Position numbers and translations under genes: made by a program. DNA of 64,000 nucleotides from Marinobacter piscis (GTDB taxonomy: Bacteria; Pseudomonadota; Gammaproteobacteria; Pseudomonadales; Oleiphilaceae). The DNA is taken from positions 372,001 to 436,000 of the forward strand of contig NZ_VCGX01000002.1 in assembly GCF_007671655.1 (NCBI RefSeq), given 5' to 3'. This document shows, piece after piece, positions 25,926 to 35,415 of the stretch (position 1 is the stretch's first letter; every line of letters begins with the position of its first letter). The notes beneath the pieces are model-generated. The model searched no databases. It saw only the letters and a program-made list of their open reading frames with translations, and was not told where the DNA came from.

Positions 25926-27542
25926 ATGCGTCGTCGCAACAGACTGCTCCAACAGCTGAAGGACACCCCGCGGACCTTTGATGTTGTCGTGATCGGTGGT
26001 GGTATTACCGGTGCCGGGATAGCCCGTGAGGCAGCTGGCAGTGGTCTTGAAACCTTACTGGTTGAACAGAAAGATTTCGCCTGGGGCACCTCCGGCCGTT
26101 CCTCAAAAATGGTGCACGGAGGCCTGCGGTACCTGGGCAGTGGGCAATACCGGCTCACCCGGGATGCCGTCAGCGAGCGCCAGCGTCTGATGTCCGAAGC
26201 ACCCGGGCTGATTGACCCTCTGTGTTTTATTATGCCCCACTTTAAGCGTCAGTTTCCCGGGCCACTGCTTTTCCAGACCCTGTTACGGGTTTACGACCGG
26301 ATTTCCGGTTCCCGCTCCCGTCAGTTTTTAACCCCGGCCCAGCTAATGCAATGGGTGCCCGGTCTGAATCCAACCCGGCTCACGGGCGCCAGTGGTTTTA
26401 CCGACGCGGTAACCGACGATGCCCGACTGTTACAACGGGTTATAGCCGAGGCACGTCAGGACGGAGCCTGGTGCCTCAACTACCTCAAGGCGGTAAGCGT
26501 CCAACGCACAGAAGGCAGGGTCAGCGGTCTTGAATTGCAGGCTGAAGAAGATGCCGAATGCTTTACCGTCAATACATCGCTGGTGATCAATGCAACCGGG
26601 GTATGGGCCGACCGGCTTCAGGACCCGGGAGACGGAAAACAGACCATGAGCATCCGGCCACTGCGCGGAAGCCACCTGGTTCTCCCCTGGCACAAATTGC
26701 CCGTGTCCTGTTCGGTTTCCCTGCTTCACCCGGACGATAAGCGGCCGGTTTTTGCGTTTCCCTGGTCAGGCACAACCGTGCTTGGAACCACAGATCTGGA
26801 CCATACTGACAGCCTGGACAACGAACCCCGGATTGCTCAGGAAGAGGTGGACTATCTGCTGAAAATAGCCAGCAACCTGTTTCCTGCCGCTGAGGTTTCG
26901 CACCACGACATACTTTCCAGCTGGGCCGGTGTACGCCCGGTGGTTACCGCGCAAAAGCCCACCAACAGTACCCGTTCCCCCTCCAAAGAAAGCCGGGAAC
27001 ATGAGTTTCATGAAGACAACGGCCTGATCAGTGTCTCCGGAGGCAAGCTGACCACTTTTCGTCTGATTGCCCGTGAAGCCCTCACCCGGGGCTTGAAGGG
27101 TGCAGACCGGTTGCGGCCGGATTCCGACCCGGTATTCCAGCCTCCGCCCCCTTTACAGCAGCCCGGGCAGCTGAGCCACCAGAACCGCGAACGGCTCACC
27201 GGATTTTACGGTTCTTTCGTAAACGACGTACTGACGGCCGGACCAACAGAACCTGTCCGTGATAGCGAGGCAAACCCGGGAACCTTACTCTGGGCCGAGG
27301 TGATATGGGCCTGCGAGCAGGAAGACGTGCAACATCTGGACGATCTGATGCTCCGCCGCACCCGTCTTGGCCTGACCCTCCCGCACGGGGGAAAAGCATT
27401 GCTGCCGACCCTGAAGCAACACTGTCAGTCGGCTCTGAACTGGACGGATGAACAATGGCATCAGGAAGAGCGCAGATACCTTACACTCTGGAAGGAAGCC
27501 TACGCTCTGCCGATTGATCGGGAGTCGGGCAATGTCCTCTGA
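25926..27542 (+). CDS. Glycerol-3-phosphate dehydrogenase/oxidase (GlpD-like)
   Basis: This 538-residue FAD enzyme has the N-terminal DVVVIGGGITGAGIARE dinucleotide fold, WGTSGRSSKMVHGGLRYL (FAD and substrate loop), FPWSGTTVLGTTD, SSWAGVRPVV, and ISVSGGKLTTFRLIA, all GlpD family markers. GlpD oxidises sn-glycerol 3-phosphate to DHAP and passes electrons to quinone. ATG at 25926 has GGAGTGA five bases upstream, overlapping the end of the AGPS-like gene; a GTG at 25917 is possible. No glpF or glpR is near, and the AGPS-like and FGGY partners suggest a modified glycerol substrate. Confidence 0.85.
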   Translation: MRRRNRLLQQLKDTPRTFDVVVIGGGITGAGIAREAAGSGLETLLVEQKDFAWGTSGRSSKMVHGGLRYLGSGQYRLTRDAVSERQRLMSEAPGLIDPLCFIMPHFKRQFPGPLLFQTLLRVYDRISGSRSRQFLTPAQLMQWVPGLNPTRLTGASGFTDAVTDDARLLQRVIAEARQDGAWCLNYLKAVSVQRTEGRVSGLELQAEEDAECFTVNTSLVINATGVWADRLQDPGDGKQTMSIRPLRGSHLVLPWHKLPVSCSVSLLHPDDKRPVFAFPWSGTTVLGTTDLDHTDSLDNEPRIAQEEVDYLLKIASNLFPAAEVSHHDILSSWAGVRPVVTAQKPTNSTRSPSKESREHEFHEDNGLISVSGGKLTTFRLIAREALTRGLKGADRLRPDSDPVFQPPPPLQQPGQLSHQNRERLTGFYGSFVNDVLTAGPTEPVRDSEANPGTLLWAEVIWACEQEDVQHLDDLMLRRTRLGLTLPHGGKALLPTLKQHCQSALNWTDEQWHQEERRYLTLWKEAYALPIDRESGNVL

Positions 27543-29091
27543 TCCGCTTGTTCTTGCCATCGATAACGGTACCCAGAGTGTGCGTGCCCTGCTGTTCGAT
27601 ACCCGGGGTAACCTGGTTGCCAAAGGCAAGCAGGAGATCCAGCCCTATTTCTCCGAGCACCCGGGCTGGGCTGAACAGCACCCCGAGTATTTCTGGAAAA
27701 ATCTCGGTACAGCCTGTTCCCGGCTTTGGGCATCAACCGACGTAACGCCAGACCGGATTGCAGGCGTAACCGTTACCACGCAGCGTGGCACGGTGATCAA
27801 CCTCGACAAACACGGCAACCCTCTGCGCCCTGCCATTATCTGGCTGGACCAGCGCCATGCCCGCGTAGATGGGCCGATAAAAGGGCCCTGGGGCTGGTTA
27901 TTCAAAGTGGCAAGGCTGGAAGACACAATCAAGCGTTTCCGGGAGAAAACCCAGGCCAACTGGATTGCTCAGAACCAGCCTGAGATCTGGCGCAAAACCC
28001 GGCACTTTGTGTTGCTTTCCGGCTATCTGAATTACCGTCTTACCGGCCAGCTCCGGGATTCCATCGGGAGCCAGGTAGGGTACCTGCCATTCAGTTACAA
28101 GCGACATCGCTGGGAAAATAAACGGGACTTTAAATGGAAAGCCATGCCCGTTAAAAAGTCCATGCTGCCCGAACTGGTCAGCCCCGGCGCTACGCTGGGG
28201 CACCTCACGCCCGAGGCAGCCAGCCACCTGGGTGTGAGGAAAGGCTTGCCGGTCATCGCCGCCGCTTCTGATAAAGCCTGCGAAATACTGGGTTCCGGCG
28301 GACTGACCCCCGAGACCGCCTGCATGAGCTACGGCACCACAGCGACCATCAACACCACCAATAAGCGCTATGTTGAACCCATCAGGCTGATGCCGCCCTA
28401 TCCTTCTGCTTTGCCGGGCCGTTACTCCACAGAGGTGATGATTTACCGGGGTTTCTGGATGGTGAGCTGGTTCAAACGTGAGTTTGGTTTAAGGGAGCAA
28501 AAAATAGCCGATGAGCGAGGCATAGCGCCGGAAGAGTTGTTTGATGAGCTGGTCAAGGACGTACCTGCAGGGTCTATGGGGCTGATGCTTCAACCCTATT
28601 GGTCTCCCGGCGTGCGGCAGCCAGGTCCCGAGGCTAAAGGGTCGATTATCGGTTTTGGCGACGTTCACACCCGCTCTCATATTTATCGCGCTATCCTGGA
28701 AGGCCTGGCCTATGCCCTGCGTGAAGGCAAGGAAAAGATCGAAAAACGCAGCGGCACAAAAATTACCAGACTTCGGGTCGCTGGCGGTGGCTCCCAGAGT
28801 GATGCCGCCATGCAGCTGACGGCTGACGTTTTTGGTTTGCCGGCAGAACGCCCTCATACCTATGAAACGTCTGGTCTGGGCGCCGCTATTGATGCCGCTG
28901 TGGGCCTGGGACTGCACCCGGATTTTGAAACCGCAGTCGCCGCCATGACGCGGGTTGGCGATGTATTCCAGCCCGATCCAGACGCCAGTGCCCTGTACGA
29001 GCGACTGTACTCAGAGGTATACCTGCGCATGTACCCACAACTGCAACCGCTGTATCAGAAAATCCGGGACATTACCGGTTATCCCGAGTAA
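27532..29091 (+). CDS. FGGY-family carbohydrate/polyol kinase
   Basis: This 519-residue kinase has the FGGY N-terminal domain (LAIDNGTQSVRALLFD, GVTVTTQRGTVINLD, AIIWLDQRHA) and C-terminal domain with the ATP site (RVAGGGSQSDAAMQLTADVF). It resembles glycerol kinases in fold but lacks the canonical GlpK order of motifs, and the first domain has a long insert (IKGPWGWLFKVARLEDTIKR). Its ATG overlaps the GlpD-like stop by 11 bases, so expression is coupled. The substrate is unknown; a glycerol derivative is inferred from the neighbours. Confidence 0.82.
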   Translation: MSSDPLVLAIDNGTQSVRALLFDTRGNLVAKGKQEIQPYFSEHPGWAEQHPEYFWKNLGTACSRLWASTDVTPDRIAGVTVTTQRGTVINLDKHGNPLRPAIIWLDQRHARVDGPIKGPWGWLFKVARLEDTIKRFREKTQANWIAQNQPEIWRKTRHFVLLSGYLNYRLTGQLRDSIGSQVGYLPFSYKRHRWENKRDFKWKAMPVKKSMLPELVSPGATLGHLTPEAASHLGVRKGLPVIAAASDKACEILGSGGLTPETACMSYGTTATINTTNKRYVEPIRLMPPYPSALPGRYSTEVMIYRGFWMVSWFKREFGLREQKIADERGIAPEELFDELVKDVPAGSMGLMLQPYWSPGVRQPGPEAKGSIIGFGDVHTRSHIYRAILEGLAYALREGKEKIEKRSGTKITRLRVAGGGSQSDAAMQLTADVFGLPAERPHTYETSGLGAAIDAAVGLGLHPDFETAVAAMTRVGDVFQPDPDASALYERLYSEVYLRMYPQLQPLYQKIRDITGYPE

Positions 29092-29096
29092 CAGGG

Positions 29097-30656
29097 TTAC
29101 AGACGTGGCAGAGACGTACCTTCAGGCACGCGCACTTCAAATCCGGATTGTACGCTCACCGTTTCTCCCGCCGGCACTTTGCGATCCCATGCCAGTACGC
29201 CCTTTTTGTTTTCCACATCCCGGCGTACCGGCTCGCTGATATCCAGAGGTTTAACCGTAAGAATGTCTTCCTGTGATACAGGAAGGCGATCAAGGATTCG
29301 CACCTGAACAGCCTGCTTGTGGTGGTTGGTAACCTCAAACCGGTTCTGGCGACGCTGCACATTTTCGCTCTTCCAGATTCCCTCTTCGCCACTACGCTCA
29401 AGTTCGTTGATCACTTCAACACGCACACCCTGATCGACCCCGAACCCGAGGGTGAGTTCTTCACCATCAGCCAGGCTGGGCAACCGGTTTTCGCCCACAC
29501 TCTGACCATCCCTGAACAGGGTTACACGTCCGGAAGGCAGGGTCATACCGGTCTCAAATAAACCGGTAGCCTGCACATAACCCGCTGTATCCATAACCGG
29601 TACTGTCCAGGTAGCCACGTTTACTGGCACCTGATGCGTGGATACGGTTAATCGCTGCGCGGATGCGCCGCTGGGTATATCCGTCGCTTGGTGTAACCGG
29701 TACTGCTGCGCAAAGATGCTCTGCTGCTCTACAGTCGCAACGTTCCCCATCAGCGAAGCCGACTCCGAGTCCGCGGCCGGCGCTGAGGCTTTGGCGCGAT
29801 AGGCCTGAGGCTGTTCCGGGCTGACAATCCAGGCGTTAACCGGCGGAATTTCGGTACCACTCCGGGCGCTGGCCGTCGACAGCTGCAGTTCAATGTTTTC
29901 CCAGTCCAGACCACTGGACTGCTCCACAACGGCAATGTGTTCAAGGGCCACGTTACCGCTGGCCGGGTTTTCCGGGTCTGTGTTCAGGCGAGCTGTATAC
30001 TCACTGAACCAGCGTGCTTCCGGCGTCTGAAATTTCAGGTGCACCTGGAGCTGTCCTCCCTCTGATGCCTGATACCGCACCTGCACTGTTTTTGTAGCAC
30101 GAGCTTTCTGTTTTGCCGCGGTCAGCTCCCGCTCCAGACGGTCCTTCAAGGCCTGATCATCAGCCATCTGCTCACGAATATTGCGTATTTCCGTCAGTGC
30201 GCCCCGGGTGCTCTCCCTCAGAGTCTGCGCCATAGTGTTCAGCTCCGAGACCGGAACGTCCCGCGGTGATTCGGCCGCGCTGCTCATCAAGGTAAGCTGC
30301 TGATTCCAGGCCCGGATTTCATCCTCCTGCTCCTGAATACGCAAGGTGACCTTCGCCAGTTTATCCCGGAGCTCGCGGGTTTCTTCAGCAACAAACTCAC
30401 TCTGTTCCACGCGCTGAACCTGCACCTGCCGGATCTGTGCATCTGCAACGCCGTCAACGACCACGTACAGACTCTGGTTCTGCAGACTGACAGGCAACCC
30501 GGAGATTTCTACAGTGCCGGCGCCAGCGTTTATCTGCGCCGTATGTGCCCAGGTAAGCTGAGCGTGGGAGGGGTACAGAGTGGCTGAGGTAATATCTCCA
30601 TAAGCTACCAGGGGTGCTGTTGCTATCGCGAATGCAAGCAGGCTGGGCACTTTCAT
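29097..30656 (-). CDS. Exported DUF4139 (mucoidy-inhibitor-A-like) protein
   Basis: This 519-residue protein has a signal peptide (MKVPSLLAFAIATAPLVAYG), a beta domain that includes GTVEISGLPVSLQNQSLYV, a coiled coil at about residues 95-190 (rich in Glu, Gln and Arg), then a beta-rich DUF4139 domain to the end, which carries YQASEGGQLQVHLKF and SGLDWENIELQLSTA. The family function is unknown. ATG at 30656 has AAGGA upstream; the open frame extends to 30779 but lacks an export signal at that start. It is convergent with the FGGY kinase, 5 bp apart. Confidence 0.78.
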   Translation of the reverse strand: MKVPSLLAFAIATAPLVAYGDITSATLYPSHAQLTWAHTAQINAGAGTVEISGLPVSLQNQSLYVVVDGVADAQIRQVQVQRVEQSEFVAEETRELRDKLAKVTLRIQEQEDEIRAWNQQLTLMSSAAESPRDVPVSELNTMAQTLRESTRGALTEIRNIREQMADDQALKDRLERELTAAKQKARATKTVQVRYQASEGGQLQVHLKFQTPEARWFSEYTARLNTDPENPASGNVALEHIAVVEQSSGLDWENIELQLSTASARSGTEIPPVNAWIVSPEQPQAYRAKASAPAADSESASLMGNVATVEQQSIFAQQYRLHQATDIPSGASAQRLTVSTHQVPVNVATWTVPVMDTAGYVQATGLFETGMTLPSGRVTLFRDGQSVGENRLPSLADGEELTLGFGVDQGVRVEVINELERSGEEGIWKSENVQRRQNRFEVTNHHKQAVQVRILDRLPVSQEDILTVKPLDISEPVRRDVENKKGVLAWDRKVPAGETVSVQSGFEVRVPEGTSLPRL

Positions 30657-30684
30657 TGAGAGAATCCTTTTGGTTGCGGATAAA

Positions 30685-31782
30685 TCAGTGTGGATCCGAC
30701 TCTCCCGGCTCTGGCACATCGTGCTTACTCGCCCGCTGCTCCCGGGCAAGCTCTGTTGCACGATCCTGATCATCAGCATCAGGTTTCAGTGGTTCCTGAT
30801 CCCGCCCTCTCAGGGGGGCAAAAGCCAGACACGTCAGAAATGGAAAGTGATCAGAGCCGATCGACGGAAGCCGCGCGACAGACACGACTGTGAATTCCTG
30901 GCTATGAAACAGGTGATCCAGAGGCCACCGTAGAAACCAGTAATCTGCATGGAACGTACTGAAAAAACCACGCCCTACCCTTGGGTCCAGCAAACCACTG
31001 ACTTTGCGGAACAGGCGTGTAGTGGGAGACCAGGCTACATCGTTCAGGTCGCCGGTCACAATCACCGGCTCGTCACTGTCTGCCACGCTTCGCCCGACCA
31101 CTACAAGCTCTGCATCTCGCTCTTTGGATTCATCATTTTCCGTAGGGCTGGGTGGTGCAGGATGTACAAAGTGAGCCCGCACCGTATCCCCGGAACGCAG
31201 CTCCACCAGTGCATGCATTGAGGGAACCTTCTCCTCGATCAGGAACTGCACTTCGGACTCATGCAATGGCAACCGTGAAAAGACATGCATTTCATACAGG
31301 TTATCCAGCGGACACTTGATGGTGTACGGCATATCACTCTGAAGAACCGCGAGTTGGTCCTCCCACCACTGATCGGATTCCAGTGTTACCAGAATATCCG
31401 GTTTGTACTCCCGGACCAGGGCTATGAGCGCGGCGGCATTGCGGTTCGGGGTCAGCACATTGGAGGTGAGAATGGTCAGGGTCTGATCAGGACTGATGGA
31501 CACCCGCGCATCTTTGACCTCTTTCGGCCAGATCATTGTGTACGGCAGGATCCACCAGAGTTGCACGGCCAGTGCCAGCACAGTCACAGCGACAAGCATC
31601 TGGCTCAAGGGTCGGGTCAGGTCCAGAAACACCAGCTGTGCAATAATTAAAAACAGCGCCAGTATGCACAACTGCAAACGCGGGAAATCGAAGCTGCGAA
31701 CGCTCCAGTGAGGGTTGCGCCACAAAGGTAAGAGTGTAGCCAAAACGATGAAAGCCGTCAGAACAGAGACTGTGGTCAGCAT
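30685..31782 (-). CDS. Membrane-anchored endonuclease/exonuclease/phosphatase (EEP) family protein
   Basis: This 365-residue protein has three hydrophobic helices in the first 90 residues and an EEP domain after them: ILTSNVLTPNRNA (strand 1), DILVTLESDQWWEDQL (metal Glu), VIVTGDLNDVAWSPTTRLF (GDxN motif) and LPSIGSDHFPFL (C-terminal DH catalytic motif). All metal ligands appear present. It may be a membrane phosphodiesterase; the substrate is unknown. The hydrophilic tail is acidic. It sits 28 bp upstream of the DUF4139 gene on the same strand. Confidence 0.85.
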   Translation of the reverse strand: MLTTVSVLTAFIVLATLLPLWRNPHWSVRSFDFPRLQLCILALFLIIAQLVFLDLTRPLSQMLVAVTVLALAVQLWWILPYTMIWPKEVKDARVSISPDQTLTILTSNVLTPNRNAAALIALVREYKPDILVTLESDQWWEDQLAVLQSDMPYTIKCPLDNLYEMHVFSRLPLHESEVQFLIEEKVPSMHALVELRSGDTVRAHFVHPAPPSPTENDESKERDAELVVVGRSVADSDEPVIVTGDLNDVAWSPTTRLFRKVSGLLDPRVGRGFFSTFHADYWFLRWPLDHLFHSQEFTVVSVARLPSIGSDHFPFLTCLAFAPLRGRDQEPLKPDADDQDRATELAREQRASKHDVPEPGESDPH

Positions 31783-31843
31783 AGGCTTCTTCTGAACCCC
31801 GCATTCCGGCCGACGCCATACAGGCCCGGCCGGTAAATTTTAT

Positions 31844-32356
31844 TCAGAGATGTTTACAGTACTGTACCACAGCTTCACACGCCTGCTCTTGGTTCAGGGT
31901 ATCACCCTGAACTGTATAGTCAGCATAACGGGCGTACAGCCCGGAGCGCTCTTCATAGAGCTCAACCAGGGTTTGATCCGGTCTCTTGGAGATTCCTCTG
32001 AGGCTGTAATCGCCAATCCGCCTGAGCACTGTATTCAGGGTGATGTCGAGAAATATCACCTTAGCTCCGCTTTTAAGATGACTCATGGCGGCGTCGCTGT
32101 ATACAGCGCTTCCACCCGTACTGATAACATGCTGCTGCACATCCAGCTGTAAAAGAACCTGCTCCTCAATTTTCCGAAGCGCCAGGTAACCTTCCTGATT
32201 CACCGTTTCCTGCAATGTCTGGCCGGTGTGTTGCTGTATCAACAAGTCTGTATCGATAAAACCCAGCCCGAGTCGTTTCGCGACCAGAACGCCCACCGTG
32301 CTTTTGCCACTGCCAGGCATCCCAACAAAAACAAGGTTTTGCGAGCCTAAACTCAT
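31844..32356 (-). CDS. Shikimate-kinase-like P-loop kinase
   Basis: This 170-residue protein has the SK fold: Walker A GMPGSGKS (12-19), the DTD motif in FIDTDLLIQ, an Arg in GYLALRKIEEQ equal to the shikimate-binding Arg, and RGISKRPDQTLVELYEERS as the lid. The Walker B stretch reads STGGSAVY where true SKs have GGG. Shikimate kinase phosphorylates the shikimate 3-hydroxyl in aromatic biosynthesis. The gene is not next to aroB; it starts one base after the sstT stop (TGACATG), so it may be a specialised paralog. The start at 32356 is supported by GGAGAA. Confidence 0.78.
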   Translation of the reverse strand: MSLGSQNLVFVGMPGSGKSTVGVLVAKRLGLGFIDTDLLIQQHTGQTLQETVNQEGYLALRKIEEQVLLQLDVQQHVISTGGSAVYSDAAMSHLKSGAKVIFLDITLNTVLRRIGDYSLRGISKRPDQTLVELYEERSGLYARYADYTVQGDTLNQEQACEAVVQYCKHL

Positions 32357-32357
32357 G

Positions 32358-33584
32358 TCATTTCTCCGAAACAGCTTCGGCGCGACGACAGGCGGCTGCT
32401 GTAAAAAGCACATCGGTAGAAGAATTGAGTGCAGTTTCAGTTGAGTCCTGCACCACACTGATCACAAACCCGATGGCAACCACTTGCATGGCCACCTCTG
32501 CGGGTATACCAAAAAGGCTCGTTGCCAGGGGGATCAAAAGCAACGAACCACCGGCAACGCCAGAAACACCGCAGGCAGCAAGCGCAGAAACCACACACAG
32601 CAGTAACGCAGTTGCGAAGTCCACGGGGATGCCCAGGGTATGGGCAGCAGCCAGCGTAATCACAGAGATGGTGACGGCGGCCCCCGCCATATTGATGGTC
32701 GCGCCCAGAGGAATAGAGATTGAATAGGTATCCGGGTCCAGTTTCAGGCGTTCGCACAGCGCCAGGTTAACCGGGATGTTGGCTGCGGAGCTGCGAGTAA
32801 AGAAGGCGGTAATGGCACTGCTACGCAGGCATTCAAACACCAGAGGGTAAGGGTTCCGGCGCGTCTGCCAGAATACGATAAGCGGATTTGTTACCAGTGC
32901 CACAAACAGCATACAGCCAACAATAACCGCGAGCAGCTGGCCATAGCCAAGAAGAGCCCCGATACCGGACTCAGCCAGGGTATTGGCGACCAGCCCGAAT
33001 ATGCCTAAAGGTGCAAGCCGGATCACCCCACGCACAATCCCGGACACTGCCTCTGAAAGATCTTCAAACACCTGGCGGGTGGGACCACTGGCATTACGCA
33101 ACATGAAACCCAGACCCACCGCCCAGACCAGTATGGCGATAAAGTTAGCCTCCATCAGCGCCGTAACCGGGTTGCTCACGGCATTAAGCACCAGGTTTTG
33201 CATAATCTCTCCGATATTCGAGGGTGGATTACCACTCACCCCTTTCAGATCCAGAGACAATTCGGTGGGAATCAAGAAACTGGCTACCACGGCAACCATT
33301 GCCGCTGCCAGTGTTCCGATGATGTAGAGAAGCAATACGCCACGGATGTGCGTGGGCTGCCCTTTCGTATGGCCGGCAATTGCCGCGGCCACCAACACAA
33401 AAACCAGCACGGGCGCTACTGCCTTCAGAGCTTTTACAAACAGCTGCCCAAGCAACGCAACCGACTCAGCTGTCTCTGGCGAAACAACCACCAGCAACAC
33501 GCCTGCAATAATGCCTATTACTATCTGCGACACAAGCCCCAGCCGCATAACCGGTCTGAAAACAGCACTTAAAGCAGAAAACAT
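32358..33584 (-). CDS. sstT: Serine/threonine:Na+ symporter SstT
   Basis: This 408-residue transporter of the dicarboxylate/amino acid:cation symporter (DAACS) family has the signature [21 protein letters not shown] and [20 protein letters not shown] of SstT, with eight TM helices and two hairpin loops. It takes up serine and threonine with Na+. ATG at 33584 has GAGG upstream; the longer frame to 33647 is rejected because it places non-hydrophobic residues before the first helix. It is coupled with the shikimate-kinase-like gene. Confidence 0.92.
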   Translation of the reverse strand: MFSALSAVFRPVMRLGLVSQIVIGIIAGVLLVVVSPETAESVALLGQLFVKALKAVAPVLVFVLVAAAIAGHTKGQPTHIRGVLLLYIIGTLAAAMVAVVASFLIPTELSLDLKGVSGNPPSNIGEIMQNLVLNAVSNPVTALMEANFIAILVWAVGLGFMLRNASGPTRQVFEDLSEAVSGIVRGVIRLAPLGIFGLVANTLAESGIGALLGYGQLLAVIVGCMLFVALVTNPLIVFWQTRRNPYPLVFECLRSSAITAFFTRSSAANIPVNLALCERLKLDPDTYSISIPLGATINMAGAAVTISVITLAAAHTLGIPVDFATALLLCVVSALAACGVSGVAGGSLLLIPLATSLFGIPAEVAMQVVAIGFVISVVQDSTETALNSSTDVLFTAAACRRAEAVSEK

Positions 33585-33695
33585 GAAAACCTCGCGTTTT
33601 GTGTGCGCTGGTTGGTAATAGAAAACTGGCGCGCTATGGTAGCGCAAAGTTGCAACGCGTATATGCGTGATTGACCTGATAAGCGCAGAAGCCCA

Positions 33696-34583
33696 TTACT
33701 CAGGACAAAGACTGGCCTCGCTCAGGCGTGATTCCCGCTGCGACAGTACTGCCTGAAACACGCCGGACATAATAATCAACGCACTCCCAGCCATTTGCAA
33801 TATGCTCAGACTCTGGCCGAAAAGCACCCAGGCCAACGCAACCACGGTGATCGGTTCCAGGTAAGCAAGGGTGCCGTAGGTAGCCGCTGGGAGTGCTCTC
33901 AAGGCAATGACCGCAAACATAATTGCCAGGAACCCCGGGAAAATGCCTGCTGAAATCAGCCAGCCCCACTGAGCTCCATCAATACTCTCACTTTGTTGCA
34001 GCATGAATGGCAGCATGCATAACGCACCGGCCAGCATTTGATAACCGCTTCGAGTCAGCACATGCACCCGCTCATGAATCAGCCGGTTGGTCAGAATAAA
34101 CGCCGCATAGCACAACATGGCACACAAGGCGTAAAAGAGCCCGAGTGCTTCCGCTGTTTGCCCGGAGAGGTTGAAGTTGAACTCCATCATCATCGCGAAA
34201 CCAAACAGTGCGACGCCGATGAGGCATGCGCTGGCGGCTGACAATCGCTCGCCCATAAAAAAGTGGGCAATCACCGACGCGGTTACCGGCGCCAGGTACA
34301 GCAACATGACAGCGTTAGCCATACTGGTATGGTTCATAGCCATAACGTAAAAAACTACAAAGCCTGCGAGGAAGGCCCCGGTCAGTAAAACTTTTATGCC
34401 TGGCCAGGTCAGCAACTTGTCTTTCTGACCGGTAAACAGAAGGAATCCGCCCATTAGCACAGCACCAATGAACAGTCGGTAAAATGTCACTGTTTCGGCG
34501 CTGACACCGGCATAAACAGAAATTGCACCGATGGTGCCCATAAAAACGGCCGCAAGCACGGCGGCCAGTACAGGTAAGTTCAT
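33696..34583 (-). CDS. EamA/DMT-family exporter
   Basis: This 295-residue membrane protein has ten predicted helices in two EamA repeats (residues 5-135 and 150-285), with FYRLFIGAVLMGGF in the first repeat and ALPAATYGTLAYLEPITVV in the second as family markers. Members export amino acids or other small metabolites. ATG at 34583 has AAGGA ten bases upstream and starts right at the first helix. It ends a minus-strand unit before sstT; a 111-bp gap follows. Confidence 0.87.
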   Translation of the reverse strand: MNLPVLAAVLAAVFMGTIGAISVYAGVSAETVTFYRLFIGAVLMGGFLLFTGQKDKLLTWPGIKVLLTGAFLAGFVVFYVMAMNHTSMANAVMLLYLAPVTASVIAHFFMGERLSAASACLIGVALFGFAMMMEFNFNLSGQTAEALGLFYALCAMLCYAAFILTNRLIHERVHVLTRSGYQMLAGALCMLPFMLQQSESIDGAQWGWLISAGIFPGFLAIMFAVIALRALPAATYGTLAYLEPITVVALAWVLFGQSLSILQMAGSALIIMSGVFQAVLSQRESRLSEASLCPE

Positions 34584-34629
34584 TCGTTCAGATTCCTTTA
34601 TATCCACACTGACCTAAAGTCCGTATGCC

Positions 34630-34676
34630 AAAAAAAAGCGCCATACCGTCTGGTCACCCAGATGTATGGCGCTTTT
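34630..34676. terminator. Bidirectional terminator between the EamA gene and slyD
   Basis: AAAAGCGCCATAC and GTATGGCGCTTTT form a 13-bp stem, extended by an inner TCTGG/CCAGA stem with a TCAC loop. The A tract on one side and T tract on the other give an intrinsic terminator in both directions, although both flanking genes read from the minus strand, so it should end the slyD transcript. Confidence 0.88.
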
Positions 34677-34753
34677 CGGGGTCTATTGTGCAGAGCTGTT
34701 ACATCGGTAACAGGCACCACATCAACAGAACCTGTAAAAGCCGGTTTGCACCC

Positions 34754-35215
34754 TTAGTGGGCGTGGCCGTGCTCCTGCTCTTCATCAGTTGCTTCGCGTG
34801 CTTCAACAACTTCAACATCAAAGTGCAGGGTTTCGCCAGCCAGTGGGTGGTTAGCATCAATGGTAACTGTCTCTTCACCCACTTCGACAACGCGAACAAC
34901 CTGAGGGCCGCCCGGTGTCTGTGCCTGGAACTGCATACCCGGCTCGATGGTTTCTACGCCTTCAAACGCGGTACGCGGGACTGGCTGCACCAGCTCTTCG
35001 TTGACTTCGCCGTAGCCTTCGGCGGGCTCTACAGACACTTTTACCTGGTCGCCTGCGCTCTTGTCGTTCAGGGCGCTTTCCAGTCCACCAATGATGTTCT
35101 GCGCGCCTTCCAGATAAGCGAGAGGCTCACGGCCTTCGCCACGGGAAGAGTCCAGCTCTTCGCCCTGGTTGTTGGTGAGCGTATAATGAATGGTGACAAC
35201 GCGAGGTTGGGCCAT
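34754..35215 (-). CDS. slyD: FKBP-type peptidyl-prolyl isomerase SlyD
   Basis: This 153-residue protein has an FKBP domain (VTIHYTLTNNQGEELDSS at the start, NIIGGLESAL) with the SlyD insert-in-flap region (EPAEGYGEVNEELVQPVPR), and a short His tail (EHGHAH) in place of the long metal-binding tail of E. coli SlyD. It speeds prolyl isomerisation, acts as a chaperone and may deliver nickel. It lies alone between terminator 34630-34676 and a DUF1285 gene. Confidence 0.92.
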   Translation of the reverse strand: MAQPRVVTIHYTLTNNQGEELDSSRGEGREPLAYLEGAQNIIGGLESALNDKSAGDQVKVSVEPAEGYGEVNEELVQPVPRTAFEGVETIEPGMQFQAQTPGGPQVVRVVEVGEETVTIDANHPLAGETLHFDVEVVEAREATDEEQEHGHAH

Positions 35216-35415
35216 GTGATCTCCTTGAGTGTCGCTATGACTGTTTGATTGATTGAGGGTAATCGCAAGTAATCATGAACAGCCAGACTGAACAGAGGGA
35301 CTGACGACCACCGGGCCTCGTTCGAGAGCCGGGCTCGCAACAAGAACGAAAACACAGTTTAGCAAGTGGCTTTATATGTTTTCTACCGACAATTGTGGGG
35401 GTGCCCCCCGGCTTT

